Positions 44,837 through 56,135 are shown, counted from the stretch's first letter. The stretch is 64,000 bases of DNA from Homarus americanus (GCF_018991925.1 NW_024725489.1:8892473-8956472); one strand, 5' to 3'. A program made the numbers and translations. The notes: generated by a model from the sequence alone, not told the origin.

Positions 44837-46562
44837 ATGCCCCGGGCCTCACGCAGGGGTGTCCCTAGCGCCCGGATGAATCAGACGGATGACAGCTCTA
44901 CAGAGATGGATGACCAGTCAGAGCGACGCCCCACCCTCTCCCAACACATCTCCCAGCCACACCCCTCGACCCTCAGCCTCGTCCTCAGAGATAATTGCTC
45001 TGATGAAGCTTATGAGGGAGGAAAGGCGTGAAGATGAAGCGAGAAGACGTGCTGAGGACCACCAAAGGAGATTGGAAGATAACGAACGGTTTGCAGCTTT
45101 GATATCTAGCCTCACTGCTAATCAAGCTCTTGGCCCTTCCACTGCTCAGGTACCGACTGGCTCAGATACCTCGTCAACGCCCTCTACCAAAGTGGTTGTC
45201 CAACCCCCACCCACCTTGACGCCTGATGAGACTTTCCAGACTTTTCGTGAGTGGCGGCGATGGTGGACTGATTATGCTACAATGGTAGATCTCCAGAGCT
45301 TGCCACAGCCTAAACAACTCGTTCAGTTACGTATGTGCCTGTCTTTGGGAATGCAGCATGTGTTGGAACACACGTTGCAAGTGCCCCCGACGTCTTTGTT
45401 GTCTATAGAGGAGGTACTGGATGTTCTAGAACAGCACATCAAAGGTCAGCGGAATGAAGCTCTCCGCAGGAGGGAAGTGTTTAGCTGTAGACAGATGGAG
45501 GGCGGGGGGATCGGTGGTAGAAGCGGTACCGTTCTTGCCTCGCAAGCGAGATGTCCCAGGTTCGATTCCCAGGCCAGTGGAAGTTGTTTGGACTTACTTC
45601 CTAGCCCCCATTAGTCCCTGTTCACCTAGCAGTAAAGTAGGTACCTGTTGTAAGTCGAAAGTTGCGAATTCGTATTCAGGGACAAGTTGTTGGAGCTTTC
45701 AATAACTTGAGGACATGAACCATTGACTCTTCAGGCTTCTACGCCCTTAACTCATAAGACATAAAGGCAAGCGTGAACTTAGCATGCTTCCCTGTTGGGC
45801 CCTGTAAACGCTTCTGCGCTTCACCTTACACAATGATGTAGGAGTGCCCAATAAAAAAAAAAAAAAAAAAAGATGTAGGGCGAGACTTTTGACGATTTCT
45901 ACGTACGACTCAAGAGAGCCTCGGAAGAGATGGACATATGTCTCGGTAATCACCAGCAGTGCGAGGAGACCCAGTTGAAGCAGGTGATCCTGATGGGTGT
46001 TAAGGACGAGGAACTTGTCCAACGCCTCACCTCCCTCGACTCTTCCTCCTCTCTTAAGGATGTATTGACAGTATGTCGCTCCTATGAGGCTGCCAGGTGT
46101 GCTAACTCTGCCATCCGAGCTCCCCCCACAGCCGTACGGGCTATGTCCCAATACAAGAAAGACAAGAAGTCTACCCTAACGCCTACGCCCACCACGCCGA
46201 CGCCCAGCTCCCTTTGCAACAGCTGTGGTAGGCAGCACGGAACGCAGGTATGTCCAGGTGCTGAGTCTACCTACAACAGTTGTGACCTCAAGGGCCACTG
46301 GTCACTTACAGTACGGTGCCCAGCCAAATGCATCCAGTGCAATGTGTGTGGCCGTCTGGACAATACGACAAGTGTTGCCCGACAAACATACCCAAGGGAC
46401 AGCGTCGGCAGAAGCAGCAGCGCCCTTCCACCAGTGAGGGCCTCCCACAGTCGCCAAATCAGAGGCACGACGACCCCGGACAAAGCCCGACCCATATTAG
46501 GAGGGTGTACTCCTCATCGCGTCCCAGGACCAAAGTCCCCCAGCACGTCAGCGTCATCGTGA
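44837..46562 (+). pseudogene. Gag of element D, interrupted by a SINE
   Basis: Begins MPRASRRGVPSARMNQTDDS at 44837. A frameshift near 44980 moves to the frame open from 44889: SEIIALMKLMREERREDEAR (charged coiled coil), FQTFREWRRWWTDYATM and VLEQHIKGQRNEALRRREVF. The SINE (45505-45870) interrupts here. Past the second target duplication, gag resumes in the same frame (ETFDDFYVRLKRASEEMD, then QLKQVILMGVKDEELVQRL). A knuckle region follows with CNSCGRQHGTQVC and CDLKGHW. The end of gag overlaps the start of the pol frame in another phase, as expected for a frameshift-type gag-pol. Confidence 0.87.
45493..45882 (+). mobile_element. tRNA-Ala-derived SINE (family 2), full length with TSD
   Basis: SINE body 45505-45870. 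The head has A-box-like tcggtggtagaagcggtacc, an anticodon-type loop ctcgcaa and B box aggttcgattccc. A body of about 270 bp and an 18-base A tail follow. The target duplication is agatg[g/t]agggcg at 45493-45504 and 45871-45882, one mismatch. It splits the gag gene of element D. A 5'-truncated relative is at 15297. Confidence 0.93.
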
Positions 46563-48031
46563 CCTATGGCAGTGTGTCATCCTGTCTTGAGATGCTGCCC
46601 GACACCAGCGCTGAGGCTACGGTCATCGGTCCCCAGCATTTGCAATGCTTGGGGCTCTCTCCAAGTGATCTAGGACCGCCTCCCAAGGACCTCCACGTCA
46701 CGGCAGATGGTTCACAGATGGCCCCAGCCCTAGGTTCACTCTATGCACGTGTCACCTTTGGCAACAGGTCGTGTCAAGCCTGGATTGACGTGCATTATGG
46801 TGTCCCGACTCCTTTGCTGTCCTACAAACATTGCCAAGAGTTAGCCATCATCTCCCAGGACTTCCCAAAACCGATTCTCGAGGTAAAATACACCAACAGG
46901 GTGCACGAAGGGAGCAGCAACTACGCTGCTGCCGCCCTACCCCTACCTCTGGCCAGTGACACCTCTCCTTCGGTAGTTGTCCCTGCTGCTTCACGTCCTC
47001 ACACCTTGGCTCGCCTCCACGACAGTCACCATGGAGCCGAGGCCACCAAACGGCGTGCAAGACAGACTGTGTTCCGGCCTGGCATCGACTCCGACATCTC
47101 CCATGTTGTCCATGAGTGTGAGCCCTGCCAAGTTCTACAACCCAGCCAGCAGCAGGAACCCTTCACGAGTGACGACATCCCCACCCGCCCCTTTGTGTCT
47201 GTGTCCACCGACATTTCCTGTGTGTCAGGAGAGTCCTTACTGGTTATCATCGACCGTCTCTCTAGTTGGTCGGTTGTCATCAAGTGTGGTAATGATACGA
47301 CATCTGCCGCCACCATCAGCAAGTTCCGCCACTACTTCCGTTACATGGGCGTTCCTGTGCGCCTGCGAACCAACGGAGAGCCCCAGTTCATAAGCCGGGA
47401 CTTTGCTGTGTTCCTCGACCGATGGGGAGTCCGGCATGTGTTGTCATCGCCTCATTACCCGCAGTCCAACGGCCACGCTGAGGCTGCTGTGAAATCCATG
47501 AAGCACCTCATCCTCAAAGTGGCCCCTTCTGGGAATATTGACTGCGAGGCCTTCGACCTGGGTCTCCTTGAGCTCCGCAACACACCCAATTACACCGGAA
47601 GCTCCCCTGCCCTGGTATTGTATGGACGCCCCCTCCGTTCTTGTGTCCCTGCTCACTCTCAGTCCTTATCCAAGGAGTGGCAGGCCAAGACCGTGGAATG
47701 TGATCGCCGAGCCGTCGCCCAATGCAACGACCACGCCCGTCCTCTCCCCAGGTTGAGTGTCGGCACCCAAGTCCGTGTTCGGGACCCAACCTCCCTACTT
47801 GGGGACAAAGTGGGCATAGTCATGGGTCTCGGCAGGTCACGGGACTACCAGGTGCGGTTACCCAGTGGTCGTGTGTGGTGGAGGAACCGCCGTTTTCTCC
47901 GCCCCGTAACACCTTCCGCACACCCTATCACCAGTCCTGAGTCCCATATCCCCCCCAGTGATCAAGCCCCTCGACGCTCAAAACGGATCCACAGGAAAAG
48001 GTCCGCTCAAGACTTTGCTATGAGTGTATAG
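46316..48031 (+). pseudogene. Fused protease-integrase frame of element D (571 codons)
   Basis: Open for 571 codons. Residues about 75-210 are a retropepsin-like domain (EMLPDTSAEATVIG in place of the usual DTGA). At about residue 215 it passes directly to the integrase: zinc domain LARLHDSHHGAEATKRRARQ with HECEPCQ; core with first Asp in VSVSTDISC, then RTNGEPQF, where the catalytic second Asp is Asn, and Glu in QSNGHAEAAVKSM. The end has VRVRDPTSLLGDKVGIVMG, RVWWRNRRFLRPVT and a basic tail. RT and RNase H (usually well over 400 residues) are missing, yet the frame stays open. With Asn at the second acidic position, strand transfer is not expected. Confidence 0.9.
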
Positions 48032-48042
48032 GGGGGGGGAGG
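48030..48042 (+). promoter_or_regulatory. Polypurine tract of element D
   Basis: Run aggggggggga just downstream of the pol stop and directly before the 3' LTR's tgtatg. Confidence 0.8.
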
Positions 48043-48372
48043 TGTATGTATATTATGTATGTTGTATGTATACCATGTATGTACTCTATTTATATACATT
48101 ACTTCCCTAGTCAGTAGCGTGTGGCAATGCCACTGTTTCATGTCTCCACACGCTTAGATAAATGTGCCTGGCGACATCTGGAAGCTGCTAATGTACCACT
48201 TACCACATGTCGCCTGAGAGGTCAGAGAGAGGTCAGTTGACCGATATAGGAGTGTAAGGACTACCCGCGCTTGTAAGCGCCCTTGTATATTTCCGTTAAA
48301 TAGAACCTACAGAACTCTACAGGTGTTTATGTTCACTCCTGTAGTTAGAACCAAGTACCCCGAACATCTCCA
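48043..48372 (+). repeat. 3' LTR of element D
   Basis: 330 bp, same ends as the 5' LTR (tgtatgtatatt ... aacatctcca). Longer by two small insertions, one duplicating agaggtcag and one adding about 12 bases near 48275. Confidence 0.93.
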
Positions 48373-48377
48373 TATTC

Positions 48378-48891
48378 TACTTGATATTTTATATACTATG
48401 TAGGTGTTCTGCACGCCTGATAAGTACAACCATGGTATGTCACTGGTGTAGGCTAATCAGCTGTTCGTTATAATCACTGGCGTGGAGACAGACATTTGTA
48501 TTCACAAGTGGTGCGGACGTGTGTGTCCGAGCGAACGCTAACAGCCCATCTGCCCAGACCGAAACATTACGACACTGTCCGGGTGTTCTGAAACCTTTGC
48601 TCACTAGGTGCGCGGGCTCGCTGTCCGAAAAGAACGCTCACAGCCCCGTACGTGCACTGTCCGGGTAATTTAAACACGTCACTCAAGCACACAACACTCG
48701 CACTATGTATCCGTTTCCACGTCGCACCCACTGTGGGTGGATTCCACGCTGCACCCACTATGGGTGGACTTCATGCTGCACCCACTGTGGGAGGCTGGCC
48801 GACGTCCCACATTGCACTCCCGGCGGTGGTGGCGTCACGTAGTCCTGGCGGTCGGGAATTCCCTTCGACGCACTCCTGTACTTGTTTTGAC
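48378..48891. other. Unassigned spacer with a palindromic tandem repeat
   Basis: No gene recognised. It includes near-duplicated words around gtccgag/gtccgaa...cgaacgct (48520-48640) and three units of about 29 bp around cacccactgtgggtgga (48723-48800), each with the palindrome cccactgtggg or a variant. It lies beside the BEL LTR and could be its leader. Confidence 0.55.
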
Positions 48892-49736
48892 TGTAAACGC
48901 CTCGGTTAAGGACGTTCAGGTGACGGGCAAGTCGAAGGAAATGATTGAAACCCGCCTTTTGACGCATTCAATATTTATTGATGTGGTGAAAACCTGCAGA
49001 GAACAAGGCGTTCATTAGTATTACATGGTGATCTTTCTGATACATAATTAGTTAGTCTCACACAATTTACCTTAATTATAATTGATTATTGATCATAGTG
49101 TCATGATACAAAGTTCATAACTCTATTAATCTTAGTTACACTTCATTCCGCGCTGTCTTATTGCTCCAGATAAGGCAAGAACGAGTAGGCATAATTAGTC
49201 CACAATATTTCAGTACTTAGGGGTAGTCATCACTTTGGCTGTACTTACAAGTGCGGGTCAATGCGAACCAGTATGGTGCTCCAAGATGTTCCGAATAGTA
49301 CTGTGTAAATTGTTCCAGCACAAAACTCGGCCAGGATTGGGAGTCGGTGTTCATCATTGCTAGCAGAGGGCTGGTCCTCACAGCATCACTCGAGAGGGCG
49401 ATCTGGCGTGGAGGCCAGGCGGCCACGCCACCCTCTAAAAGTCTAAACTATACACTCAGCAGAATCAGGACCTCTCGCCTGCAAACCCACTCCTCCCCGC
49501 AGCCGCCACATCTGGCGAGGTTACAGGTCGCGGGGGGCGAGAGGGCGATCTGCGTCAGCACACGCCGCACTGACGCCAGCGGCGATAACACTGCCGGCTA
49601 AACACCACCCCCAGCCGCCACATCTAGGAGGTCACAGGAAGCGTGGGAGGGGCACGTGGTCACAGGCTGAGAGATGTAATGTTTGTTCGGGTAAGGCAGC
49701 AAACGCCCGTACTGGCGCAAGCCAGCGGCGATAACA
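48892..49736 (-). repeat. BEL/Pao-type LTR (copy B)
   Basis: 845 bp matching 37632-38487 with small indels. Minus-strand ends TGTTATCGCC and GGCGTTTACA. The four bases after it (acct, 49737-49740) equal the four bases before copy A (37628-37631), so A and B may be the two LTRs of one 12.1 kb minus-strand element. Confidence 0.8.
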
Positions 49737-49767
49737 ACCTTATAAATACATCGTCTTCTTTATGACC

Positions 49768-50572
49768 CATTCTTCCTTCATTCCTAGATATGTTCCTTCC
49801 CTCTTCCTTCATTCCTATGTATGTTCCTTCCTTCTTCCTTCATTCCTAGATATGTTCCTCCTCTCTTTCTTCATTCCTAGACTTGTTCCTTCCCTCTTCC
49901 TTCATTCCTAAACATGTTACTTCTTCGTCACCCATTTTTCCTTCATTCCTAGTCATGTTCCTTCCCTCTTCCTTCATTCCTAGACATGTTCCTTCCCTCT
50001 TCCTTCATTCCTAGACATGTTCCTTCCATCTTCATTCATTCATGGACATGTTCCTTCCTTCTCCTTTCATTCCTAGACATGTTCCTTCCCTCTTCCTTCA
50101 TTCCTAGACATGTTCCTTCCTTCTTCCCTCATTCCTAGACATGTTCCTACCCTTTTACTTCATTCCTAGACATGTTCCTTCCTTCTTCCCTCATTCCAAG
50201 ACATGTTCCTACCCTTTTACTTCATTCCTAGACATGTCCCTTCCTTCTTCCTTCATTCCTAGACATGTTTCTTCCCTATTCCTTCATTCCTAGACATGTT
50301 CATTCCCTTTTACTTCATTCCTAGACATGTCCATTCCTTCTTCCTTCATTCCTAGACATGTTCCTTCCTTCTTCCTTCATTCCTAGACATGTTCCTTCCC
50401 TCTTCCTTCATTCCTAGACATGTTCCTTCCCTCTTCCCTCATTCCGAGACATGTTCCTACCCTTTTACTTCATTCCTAGACATGTCCCTTCCTTCTTCCT
50501 TCATTCCTAGACATGTTCCTTCCCTATTCCTTCATTCCTAGACATGTTCCTTCCCTCTTCCTTCATTCCTCA
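49768..50572. repeat. 31-bp minisatellite, about 25 units
   Basis: Pyrimidine-rich tandem array; the unit reads cattcctagacatgttcc followed by ttccctcttcctt. Variants include ttcttcc and cttttactt forms; some variant pairs recur together (50150-50250 and 50450-50500), suggesting multi-unit duplication. It ends 16 bp from the donor of the tektin exon at 50588, inside the intron. Confidence 0.97.
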
Positions 50573-50587
50573 AAGAGTCACACTCAC

Positions 50588-50810
50588 CCTGTCTCTGTGA
50601 GCTAGCAACTTGCTCCTTGTGTCGTTCGTCTCCCCGGCACGATGAGTGAGGGAAGTATTGGAGGATGCCCAAGCGGTCCACATATCCTGGTGGGTGGCAG
50701 CTATGAGGGCGTCTACCTCCTGACGTAACCGCTGTGAGCTGGTCCTCTCGGTCTGGCTTTGCTGTATGTTCCGGTTGCTGAATTCTGCCCAAGTTTCCGG
50801 CACACTGACA
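50588..50810 (-). CDS. TEKT: Tektin exon (VPETWAEFSN)
   Basis: 223-bp exon between acceptor cttactcccag and donor AGG|GTGAGT. Its first base completes a Thr codon. It encodes VSVPETWAEFSNRNIQQSQT, then RLRQEVDALIAAT, DMWTAWASSNTSLTHRAGET and RSKLLAHRDR. This is the middle of the tektin rod, with the VPETWAxF block typical of tektin-3/5-like proteins. The downstream intron begins with the 31-bp minisatellite and is 38.8 kb long. Confidence 0.95.
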
Positions 50811-50859
50811 CTGGGAGTAAGATAAAAATAGAGGAAATGGTGTAGTTGTGGGAGCTCTC

Positions 50860-51010
50860 TCTCTCTCTCTCTCCTGATGATACAATTGAACATGTATCGT
50901 AAATGGAGGAACTTATTGAAGTGTTTTAGGTTAGGTTAGGTTTAAATTTATCATTAAGTCTCGCTCTTATAGGAATATCTTATCATAATTACATATATGC
51001 TCTTTTATTT
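50860..51010. repeat. Short (CT)n and (TTAGG)n tracts
   Basis: A ctctctctctctctct tract at 50857-50873, and three ttaggt units at 50925-50943. Intronic. Confidence 0.85.
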
Positions 51011-51600
51011 CAGATAAGCCAGACAGATGGTTTTTAGGTCTGATAAAACCAGACAGATGTTATTGTAGGTTAGATAAGCCAGACCGATGTTATATTAGGT
51101 CAGATAAAGCCAGACAAATGCTTTTTTGGTCAGATAAGCCAGACATGTTATACCAGGACAGATAAGCCAGACAGATGTTATTTTAGGACAGATAAAGCCA
51201 GGCAGATGATATTTTAGGTCAGATAAGACCAGGCAGGTGTTATTTTAGGTCATATAAGCCAGACATATGCTATTTTAGGTCAGATAAGCCAGACTGATGT
51301 TATTGTAGGTCAGTTAAAGCCAGGCTGATGTTATTGTAGGTCAGATAAGCCAGACAGATGTTATTGTAGGTCAGTTGAAGCCAGACTGATATTATTGTAG
51401 GTCATTTAATGCCAGACCGATGTTATTGTAGGTCAGAAGACAGACTGATGTTATTGTAGGTCAGTTAATGCCAGACCGATGTTATTGTAGGTCAGATAAG
51501 CCAGACTGATGTTATTGTAGTCAGTTAAAGCCAGACTGATGTTATTGTAAGTCAGTTAAAGCCAGACTGATGTTATTGTAGGTCAGCTAAAGCCTAATGT
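51011..51600. repeat. 30-bp minisatellite, about 20 units
   Basis: Degenerate array with unit near ttattgtaggtcagataagc plus cagactgatg. Units are 28-32 bp; the later half is more uniform than the first. It lies in the tektin intron between exons 51884-52032 and 50588-50810 and is unrelated in sequence to the 31-bp array. Confidence 0.95.
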
Positions 51601-51883
51601 GTTGTAAAAATTCTATTTTATTAGTGTTGTAGCGAACATGTTGTATTGAAGTTATAATAAGTATATAATGTCAGTTTTGTTATAATTATATAATATTATT
51701 ATAGTACTAAACATGTGGTTAGGTTAGGTTAGGTTAAAATATAGTACTTAAAAATACTCTTTTCAAAACCTGCATCTGGTTGCCCTCGAAGCTGGGTAAT
51801 AGAGTGGAGAGTAGATCTTAGGTCTAACTAGGTCAGGTGGGTGCTATCTTTGACCAAACCAGGTCATAGAGGCGTTATCTTAC

Positions 51884-52032
51884 GTGTTATCAATCCTCTC
51901 GACGGCAGGATAATACGTGATAGCAGCGGAGTGGTTATGGAGCGAGTGCTGGGTGTGGTCGATGGTTAATGAGTGATTCTTGTTCATCGTATCGTGTTCC
52001 AGGTCTTGCCGGGCTGCCCTATTACGACTCAG
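51884..52032 (-). CDS. TEKT: Tektin exon (LSRNRAARQDLE), too short for ORF calling
   Basis: 149-bp exon between acceptor ttccctcag (AG at 52033-52034) and donor AC|GTAAGA. It encodes LSRNRAARQDLEHD, then SLTIDHTQHSLHNHSAAI and YYPAVERIDN. The NRAA block, the Ile-Asp position and the YxxxVERID end match the tektin region between the GIDLV block and VPETW. It fits exactly, phase 0 in and two bases out, between its neighbours. This exon is found only by splicing logic. Confidence 0.92.
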
Positions 52033-52703
52033 CTGAGGGAACACATAGACACGCCAATGAGAGGAGGTTGTAGCTAGGTTATGTTAGGTCAGGTGAGTGG
52101 GGGCATAGTGAGAGGGGGACACAGGGAAGACAGAGTGTGTGGGGGAAGACCACGTGGGGGAAGTAAGGAGAGGGAGATGTGGTTGGAAGATACGGTGAGT
52201 GGAAGAGGTAGGGGAAGTAGTAAGAGGCAGTGGCAATTCTAGGGGTTTTTTTTTCTGGTGACAAAAGCTCAGAAATTTCCCCAGTTTGTGTGACTGAGGA
52301 AGCACCTAGACACCAAGAGAAGATTAGAGTAGGTAGTGAACTGTGGTTAAGTCACAAAAGCAGTTATAAGCTGCATGAAACCCTATCAAACAACTTAGAG
52401 GCTTAGATTTAATTCCTTATGAGTAAATTATGAGTAAATTCTATTACTGTTTTAAGCAGTTTACCTTTAGACTTCATGAAATAATGCTACCATAATGTAA
52501 ATCAAGATTGGAATGACGAAATTACAGTTTACAGTGAAATTTTCATTTTTTTTTAAATTCACTTAAACCTGCTGATAACTTTCGTGTAATCAAGGGTTTT
52601 CGGTTAGGTTACGTTACGTTACATTACGTCAGGGCAAAACCAGATAAGCACTCTTCACCCATGGTTGATCTCAAGTAAGACTTAATTAATTTTAGGTTAG
52701 GTT
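52033..52703. other. Intron with purine-rich patch
   Basis: 52100-52230 is G/A-rich on this strand (gggggaagaccacgtggggg). The rest is AT-rich; short ttacgttacgtt-type repeats lie near 52610. No gene seen. Confidence 0.5.
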
Positions 52704-53095
52704 AGGTAATAATAATAATAATAAACGGTTTATTAATAGAGTTGCAGCCAGTAGTTGAAAATATACAAACTTACATTTGAGTTAGACATAATGATATGCG
52801 TTGAATACATTTACAGGGCAGTACAGTACATAAATCAGGAGTTGTTTATTATTTTAACAATAGATGGGATGGTGCTATTCTTATATCTATCGGTGCGGGC
52901 TCTTATGGGCTGAATTTTGTTGTAGTGGCGGACTGCGTGAGGTGGGTGGGGGACTGCCGGTGGCAGGAGGTGGCGATGGCGAGGGTGGTGCAGTAGTCCA
53001 CGGCCAAACCTTTCCAGTGCTTGGTGGTGGAGGTCACTGAGGGATGGCATTTCCAGGGTGGAGAGAGCGTTGGTGTAGCCGGAGTATTCTGCGCC
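52704..53095 (-). mobile_element. LINE 3' end fragment, minus strand
   Basis: Minus-strand frame 53050-52835: MPSLSDLHHQALERFGRGLL, HHPRHRHLLPPAVPHPP, then RYKNSTIPSIVKIINNS and a stop. This is the C-terminal block of a LINE RT protein (short helix, basic stretch, then RYKxSxIP and a final ...LLN-type end). The 3' end has a ttattattattatt tail at 52707-52722. Preceding STLEM sequence supports the assignment. Confidence 0.7.
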
Positions 53096-54441
53096 GAGGT
53101 GTGTGTGTCTGTGTGTGTGTGTGTGCGTCTAGTGTGGCAGCATTATGTTATTGTTAAGGTGCAAGCATTACTTGCTCCCTCTCGCTTTCAGCTGCCGCCG
53201 CTGGATAGCTCGTGGTGAACAGGAAAGAAACTTGCATAAGTCGTCCCCTACCTGTACACAGCCTCTTCACCATCAATACGCCTGCTGTGCCTCCTCGTGG
53301 GCCCAGGCTAGACAAGCAGGGGATCTTGGAGTAGCAGTGGGACATAGCGGGACGACGCATAGGTCCACTGGCATGTGGAAACGTCCTGGCACCTACCAAC
53401 CCTCGCCCCGCTAACTTGCGGATTACCCTTGGTAGGTATAAGGCTACGGGAGTAAACCCCGAACATAAAATCTGTGGTGGAGCCCTGCATCAAGCAGACA
53501 TGCTTACAGAGCTCTAACAAGACCCCAACGGCAGTATGGGCGGAAGAGGTGACCACTATGGGAATCAAATGACTACACTGGCGGACGAAGGCAATGCATG
53601 ATGGACAGGCTACTAAGGCGAAACCCAACAAAACTGGGCTATCAGAAGTTCATGGCAATTCACCCTTTCTCCAGCCGTTGCAACTCTTGCACCACTGGAT
53701 CAAGAAAAGTGGGAACAAAGATGTGTGGTTGCAACCTGAGCTCCTGCCTCACCACATAAATCAACTCACAAGCAGCCATTATCCAGGTCATCATACTCCT
53801 CATCATCATCAAAACCCCTATACCCTCAAAAGTCCTTTGGCGATGGACGAGTGGCGACGGGGACAGCCAGAGATGACGGTTGATTATACACTGGGATAGA
53901 GGCAGCAGTGCAATCCTGTCTTGTCTGTGCGACTGGGCAGCCCGTTGAAGAAACCGCTCTGCTCACCCCACATGGGGAGGGGGCTACAAAAGGTGCCCTA
54001 CACATAGTCTGCCTAAAGAACTAACCTGACTGGGCAACCACACCCAGGAAGGTCATCCTTATGCTGTCGAAAAAACAATTATAATGACAGATCAGAACAA
54101 AAACAAACTATACAACATCTTACGGTTGCTGCATGGAATGTCAGGACCCTTGTGGATACTGGCTCAAATGAGCATCCCGAAAGAAGAACCGCCCTTGTGG
54201 CAAAAGAGCTGGCAAGGTCTAACATCGTCATAGTGACTCCCAGCTCCCAGACAAGGGTGGACTCACAAAAGGGGGTCTGGCTATACCTTCTTCTGGAAGC
54301 GTAAGCCTGCTGCAGAGAGAAAAAGCATTTATGGATTTGGCTTTGCCACCCATTAACATATCCTAAACAAGCTAACTGAAATGACTGTTCGGATCAACGA
54401 GCGCCTTATGACGCGAAGAGTCCCACTGAATCACTTACGTA

Positions 54442-54840
54442 ATGCCCTTTTCATCAGTGCATACCTCCATCCTCATAGAAAATAAAGTTGTGCTTCCGTG
54501 TGACTTCAATGCCATAGTTGGCAGGGATGCTGACATTTGGCAGGGAACCATAGGGAGAAATGGACTCTGCAAGTGTAATCCCAATGGTCTGTTCCTCCCC
54601 AGCAAGTGTGTTGCACACAACCTCGCTATCACCAATACCTTGTTTAGGCAGGCCGACAAATTCAAGGGTTTGTAGCAACACCCACAATACAAACACTGGC
54701 ATCTCATTGACTGAATCATTGTCAGAGAAAGAGATCGCTGAGATATCCTCATCACCCGTGCCATGCGTGGCTTAGACCACTGCGACGCTGATCATCGGCT
54801 CGTCAGAGCCAAGCTCTCAGTTCACATCACCCCAAAACGG
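54442..54840 (+). pseudogene. LINE-A endonuclease C-terminal part, copy 2
   Basis: Open piece 54442-54675 has VVLPCDFNAIVGRDADIWQG, the Asp-Phe-Asn block of apurinic-type endonucleases, then IGRNGLCKCNPNGLFLPSKC and ITNTLFRQADKFKG. The last block (DADHRLVRAKLS near 54790), with the catalytic Asp-His, reads in another frame as DADHRLVRAKLSVH-like sequence. Confidence 0.82.
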
Positions 54841-55254
54841 TGAAGGCAGCAAGCCTCCAGAAGAGGTCTTAACACTAAGAGTCTGGAGGATCCAGCGGTA
54901 GCACATGCTTTCAGAGAACAGCTCAAACATGGGCTGATAAAGAACCCAACAACAAATAACCCAAATCCCAGTGCCAATTAGGATATTTTCGACACTGTCA
55001 TGCCAAAATCCTGCAGAAAGACCCTTGGCCAGATCGTAAGAATGCACCAGGACTGGTTTGATGAAAATTTCCAGGAAATCAATATACTCGTCAATGATAT
55101 ACTTTACATACTGCTCTAACTGACTGGCAGAATAACCCTCCGTCTTGGACCAAAGCTGATACCTTCCCAAGAAGAAAGTGGCTGCCTAGCGTGAACTTCG
55201 CTAGTTTAAAAATAAAGCATGTGAAACAAAAGTAAACTTGCAGATCGGCACAAT

Positions 55255-56135
55255 ATGCGCGAATTTTTCAATTCCACTAAAACATTTTATGGGCCAATCA
55301 CTCGTGGTGCAGCCCCTCTCCTCTCAACTGACGGTAACTCCCTAATTAAAAATGAAGAAGGCATCCTCCAGTGCTGGAAAGACCATTACCATTCACTCCT
55401 CAACCGAAGCACCCAATGGTCCCTAAGCATCCAGAGCTCGCCCACCTCAGCTATCCTCCATCCCTGGATGAGGTCGCTACTGCCATCAAATAGATGAAAA
55501 ATAGCAAAGCCTCAGGGCCTGATGGAATCCCAGCCGAGGTGTATAAAGCAGGAGGAATTCCCCCAAGCTTTTAAAGATGCCTCCATCGTCAAAATTTATA
55601 AGAACAAGGGAGACCGGTCAGACTGTGGCAACTACAGAAGGATCTCGCTGCTGTCTATAGCTGACAAGATTATTGCCCAAGTTCTCCTGAACAGACTTTT
55701 TCCTGAGGCAGAAAACTTCCTCCCAGAATCTTAATGTGGCATTAAACCATCAAAAGGCACCACTGACATGAACTTTACTGCCCGCCAGATACAGGAAAAG
55801 TGCAGAGAACAGTGACATGACATGTACATGGCTTTCGTCGACCTAACCAATGCCTTCCACTCAGTCAACAGGAAAGCCCTTTTGCAGACGCTCAGCCTTT
55901 TTGGCTGCCTACAAAAATTCATCGTCATCATGAGGCAACTGCGCGATTGTATGAACGACAGAAGGGCAGTGTACTGCATATTGGCACCCAATCTGAGTTA
56001 TTTTCCATCCTAAAGGGGGTAGAACAAGGATGTGTACTGTCACCAACTCTCTTTTCCATTTTCTTGGCTGCCTTCCTTACTCATGCCAGTGTCAATTTAG
56101 CCGGGGGCGGGGGATGGATATCGAGTATCGGATGA
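55255..56135 (+). pseudogene. LINE-A reverse transcriptase, copy 2
   Basis: Pieces: 55255-55497 (MREFFNSTKTFYGPITRGAA), 55522-55734 (DASIVKIYKNKGDRSDCGNY, RRISLLSIADKIIAQVLLNR), 55822-56013 (MYMAFVDLTNAFHSVNRKAL, motif A with Asp-Leu-Thr, Asp of AFD replaced by His) and 55947-56135 (GVEQGCVLSPTLFSIFLAAF). The catalytic box region near 56190 is deleted. Several stops. Confidence 0.85.

Noticed and set aside
45509..45585. Possible second tRNA gene
   Set aside because: It is the head of a SINE with A tail and target duplication.
46848..47789. Several antisense and shifted frames inside the integrase
   Set aside because: GC-rich shadow frames of the protease-integrase ORF.
50538..50885. 115-codon minus-strand frame overlapping a tektin exon
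   Set aside because: Wrong frame; the overlapping frame carries the tektin VPETWAEFSN block and matching splice phases.
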